Assembly: GCF_010731635.1 (NCBI RefSeq)
Contig: NZ_AP022583.1
Location: 3,596,001 to 3,660,000 of the forward strand
Length of the DNA stretch: 64,000 nt
Reading direction: 5' to 3'
DNA from: Mycobacterium noviomagense
GTDB lineage: Bacteria > Actinomycetota > Actinomycetes > Mycobacteriales > Mycobacteriaceae
Positions 61,600 to 64,000 of the stretch are shown in pieces. The notes below the pieces were generated by a model. The model made no database searches. It was not told the origin of the DNA and was given only the letters and a program-made list of their open reading frames with translations. Position numbers and translations under genes: made by a program. Positions within the stretch are counted from its first letter, which is position 1. Every line of letters starts with the position of its first letter.

Positions 61600-64000
61600 G
61601 CCTGCGCGTCAACGGCCGAACACAAACCATCCCGGCGCGCCCGGACACCCGGTTCACCGCCGGGATGGCGACGATCGACAAGGTCAACGTCGCCGGCCTG
61701 GAAGGCCAGCTGCGTCGAAATGTCAGCGGCGAGGTGCGGTTCGACACGGCCACCAAGGCGATGTACGCCAACGATGCCTCGAATTTCCGTCAGGTGCCCA
61801 TCGGGGTCGTCGTCCCGAAGACGCTCGACGACATCGTCGAAACTGTGCGGGCCTGCCACGCCTATCACGCACCGGTGTTGTGCCGTGGCGGGGGAACCAG
61901 CCTGTCCGGCGAAACGGTGAACGTCGCTGTGGTTATCGACTTCTCGAAGTACCTCACCGAGATCGTCGACATCGACGCCGACCGCCGCCTGGCCACTGTG
62001 CAGACCGGTGTGATCAACGAGCAACTCAACAGGGCCACCGGCGAATACGGGTTGGTGTTCGGTCCCGACCCGTCGTCGCACTCGCGGTGCACACTGGGCG
62101 GAAACATCGGCAACAACTCGTGTGGGGTGCATTCGATCCAGTCGCACCTGTACGGACCGGGACCGCGTACGTCGGACAATACCCACGCCCTGGAAGTCAT
62201 TACCTACGACGGCGCCCGGTTCTGGGTCGGTAACAACGAAGAGGAGCGGCTGGACGCGATCATCGCCGAGGGCGGCCGCAAAGGAGAAATCTATGCGGCG
62301 CTTCGGGATCTGCGCGACGAGTATGCCGACGACATCCGCGGTGGGTTCCCCAGCGTCGATGAACTGCCGCGGCGGGTGTCGGGGTACAATCTCGATGAGC
62401 TGCTTCCCGAGAAGGGTTTCAACGTCGCACGCGCGCTGGTCGGGACGGAAAGCACCTGCGCGGTGGCGCTAACCGCCACCGTGATGCTGACACCGGCGAT
62501 GGCCCACCGCACCCTGGTCGTCATCCAGTACGACACGTTGGGCGAGGCGGGCGACGCGGTGCCGGACATCATGGCGTGGAAGCCGATCGGTCTGGAAGCG
62601 GTCGACCACATGCTGGTGCACGACCAGGAGTTGACCGGCAGCAACGCCGCCGGACGAGCAGCGTTGCCGCGGCCCAAATCCACCGGCGCCTGGTTGTTCG
62701 TGCAATTCGGATCCGATGAGCCTGGCGAATCATACGGGCGTGCAGGGGATTTCGTCGGCTGGCTGCGGAAGAAGAAGAAATACGACGACGACCGCATCGT
62801 GTTGGCCCGCAGTAAACAAGACGGTGGGAACAGCGACGAGCTGTGGTCGATCCGCGAAGCGGGGTTGGGGTCGACCGCGTTCCCGAAAGACAGCGGTGAC
62901 CACTGGCCGGGGTGGGAGGACTCCGCGGTGCCGCCGCACCGGGTTGGCGACTATGTGCGCGATCTGCAGAGGTTGTACGCCGACCACGGTCTACGGGGCG
63001 CCATGTACGGGCACCTGGGGGAGGGCTGCATCCACTCCCGGATCAACTTCGACTTGCGCCACCACGACGGGCTGGTGACGTATCGGCGGTTCATGGAAGC
63101 CGCCGGCGACCTGGTGGCGTCCTACGGCGGGTCGATGTCGGGCGAGCACGGTGACGGGCAGCAGCGCGCCGAGCTGCTCGGCAAGCAGTACGGCCCGCGG
63201 CTGCTGGAAGCGATGCGGCGGTTCAAGCTGATTTGGGATCCCGAGTGGAAGATGAACCCGGGCAAGGTCATCGACGCCTACCGGTTCGACGAGAACCTCA
63301 AGCTCGGCCCGAACTACAACCCGCCGCGCCCCAAGGTGAAGTTTGCTTACGAGGAGGACGACGGCGATTTTGCTCATGCGGCGCTGCGGTGCGTCGGTGT
63401 GGGCAAATGCCGGGTGCCGCAGGCTGAGATGACCATGTGCCCGAGTTATCAGGTGACTCGGGAGGAGAAGCACTCGACGCGCGGACGCGCGCGGCTGCTG
63501 TTCGAGATGCTGCGCGGCGAGGTGATCACCGACGGCTGGCAGTCGAATGAAGTGGCCGACGCGCTGGATCTGTGTCTGGCATGCAAAGGCTGCACCAGCG
63601 ATTGCCCGGTCAACGTCGACATCCCCACCTACAAGGCGGAATTCCTGTACCACCACTTCCGGTCACTGCGGCGGTGGCGTCCGCGTTACGCCTACGCGTT
63701 CGGGTTTATCGACCAGGCCGCGCGGCTTGCCAGCGCGATGCCCGAGCTGGCGAACTTCGCGACGCAGACGCCCGTGGTTTCCCGGATAGCGAAGGCGCTG
63801 GGCGGGATTGACCGACGCCGGCCGCTTCCGACGTTTGCCCCGATGACGCTGCAGCAATGGTTCGCCAACCGTCCGGTGGTCAATGCCGGTGGGCCGCGGG
63901 TGGTGCTTTTGCCCGACACGTTCAACAACCGGTTGCACACCGACGTCGGCGTCGCCTGCGTGGAGGCACTGGAGGCTGCCGGCTGGCAGGTCGTCATGCC
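61596..64000 (+). CDS. FAD-linked oxidase with C-terminal Fe-S domain (D-lactate/glycolate dehydrogenase-like), 3' end cut
   Basis: At least 801 residues; it runs off the right edge with no stop. The N-terminal PCMH-type FAD domain holds VLCRGGGTSLSGETVN and CTLGGNIGNNSCG; FAD_oxidase_C follows with MYGHLGEGCIHSRINFD and SGEHGDGQQRAELL. From about 600 comes a ferredoxin-type domain (CRVPQAEMTMCPSYQ, LCLACKGCTSDCPVNVD: two 4Fe-4S motifs). This is the one-chain Dld/GlcD-GlcF plan. ATG 61596 overlaps the pyruvate-oxidase stop, so lactate oxidation to pyruvate and pyruvate oxidation to acetate may be coupled (inference). Confidence 0.88.
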   Translation, partial: MSLRVNGRTQTIPARPDTRFTAGMATIDKVNVAGLEGQLRRNVSGEVRFDTATKAMYANDASNFRQVPIGVVVPKTLDDIVETVRACHAYHAPVLCRGGGTSLSGETVNVAVVIDFSKYLTEIVDIDADRRLATVQTGVINEQLNRATGEYGLVFGPDPSSHSRCTLGGNIGNNSCGVHSIQSHLYGPGPRTSDNTHALEVITYDGARFWVGNNEEERLDAIIAEGGRKGEIYAALRDLRDEYADDIRGGFPSVDELPRRVSGYNLDELLPEKGFNVARALVGTESTCAVALTATVMLTPAMAHRTLVVIQYDTLGEAGDAVPDIMAWKPIGLEAVDHMLVHDQELTGSNAAGRAALPRPKSTGAWLFVQFGSDEPGESYGRAGDFVGWLRKKKKYDDDRIVLARSKQDGGNSDELWSIREAGLGSTAFPKDSGDHWPGWEDSAVPPHRVGDYVRDLQRLYADHGLRGAMYGHLGEGCIHSRINFDLRHHDGLVTYRRFMEAAGDLVASYGGSMSGEHGDGQQRAELLGKQYGPRLLEAMRRFKLIWDPEWKMNPGKVIDAYRFDENLKLGPNYNPPRPKVKFAYEEDDGDFAHAALRCVGVGKCRVPQAEMTMCPSYQVTREEKHSTRGRARLLFEMLRGEVITDGWQSNEVADALDLCLACKGCTSDCPVNVDIPTYKAEFLYHHFRSLRRWRPRYAYAFGFIDQAARLASAMPELANFATQTPVVSRIAKALGGIDRRRPLPTFAPMTLQQWFANRPVVNAGGPRVVLLPDTFNNRLHTDVGVACVEALEAAGWQVVM

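Overview
The window looks like a stretch of chromosome from a high-GC mycobacterium. The evidence is a long collinear block matching the order I recall for M. tuberculosis Rv2700 down to about Rv2667 (cei, dut, ceoB/ceoC, dxs, hemE-hemY-hemQ, aftC, ribD-like, clpC2). Other mycobacterial hallmarks are DUF732 proteins, a cutinase, a DUF7159/proline-rich protein, an LdtMt-type L,D-transpeptidase and an F420-dependent oxidoreductase. Gene assignments are by eye from protein sequence; no database search was possible.

Region 1 (1-30.8 kb) is the conserved backbone. It holds nucleotide and envelope genes (cei, dut), a potassium module (CeoB/CeoC with a KimA-like APC permease, divergently arranged over a perfect palindrome), isoprenoid synthesis (dxs), the actinobacterial coproporphyrin route to heme (hemE, hemY, hemQ), arabinan synthesis (aftC), and the clpC2-like repressor/adaptor gene, whose promoter is covered by two identical-arm palindromes. 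Two modules sit within it that I do not recall from the M. tuberculosis order: a three-gene GMC oxidoreductase set between echA15 and hemE, and an ECF sigma factor overlapping an Ogt-type alkyltransferase.

Region 2 (30.8-37.5 kb) is accessory. It carries small exported or lipoprotein genes, an Ag85-fold-type esterase, an FkbM methyltransferase, a cutinase and long gene-poor gaps.

Region 3 (37,532-46,678) is an integrated mobile element of about 9.1 kb. It is bounded by a 25-bp direct repeat that is the 3' end of a tRNA-Val(GAC) gene. It encodes a tyrosine integrase, an excisionase, a RecA-fold replication protein with an iteron-like repeat array, a truncated NUMOD4 protein, one HK97-type major capsid protein with two small head proteins, and two membrane-protein cargo genes. 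It has no recognisable portal, terminase, protease, tail or lysis gene. It resembles the phiRv1/phiRv2 class of miniature mycobacterial prophages and capsid-carrying phage satellites. Matching pairs of AGGTCA half-sites lie beside both attachment sites.

Region 4 (46.6-64 kb) starts with four tRNA genes (Val, Cys, Gly on minus; Val on plus). It continues with a proline-repeat protein, an enolase-superfamily enzyme, a GH15 glycosidase, a cytochrome b561/molybdopterin oxidoreductase fusion, two lipoproteins (one an L,D-transpeptidase), a hemerythrin-like protein, an F420-type oxidoreductase, a UdgX-type uracil-DNA glycosylase, a pyruvate-oxidase-like enzyme and a large FAD/Fe-S oxidase that runs off the right edge.
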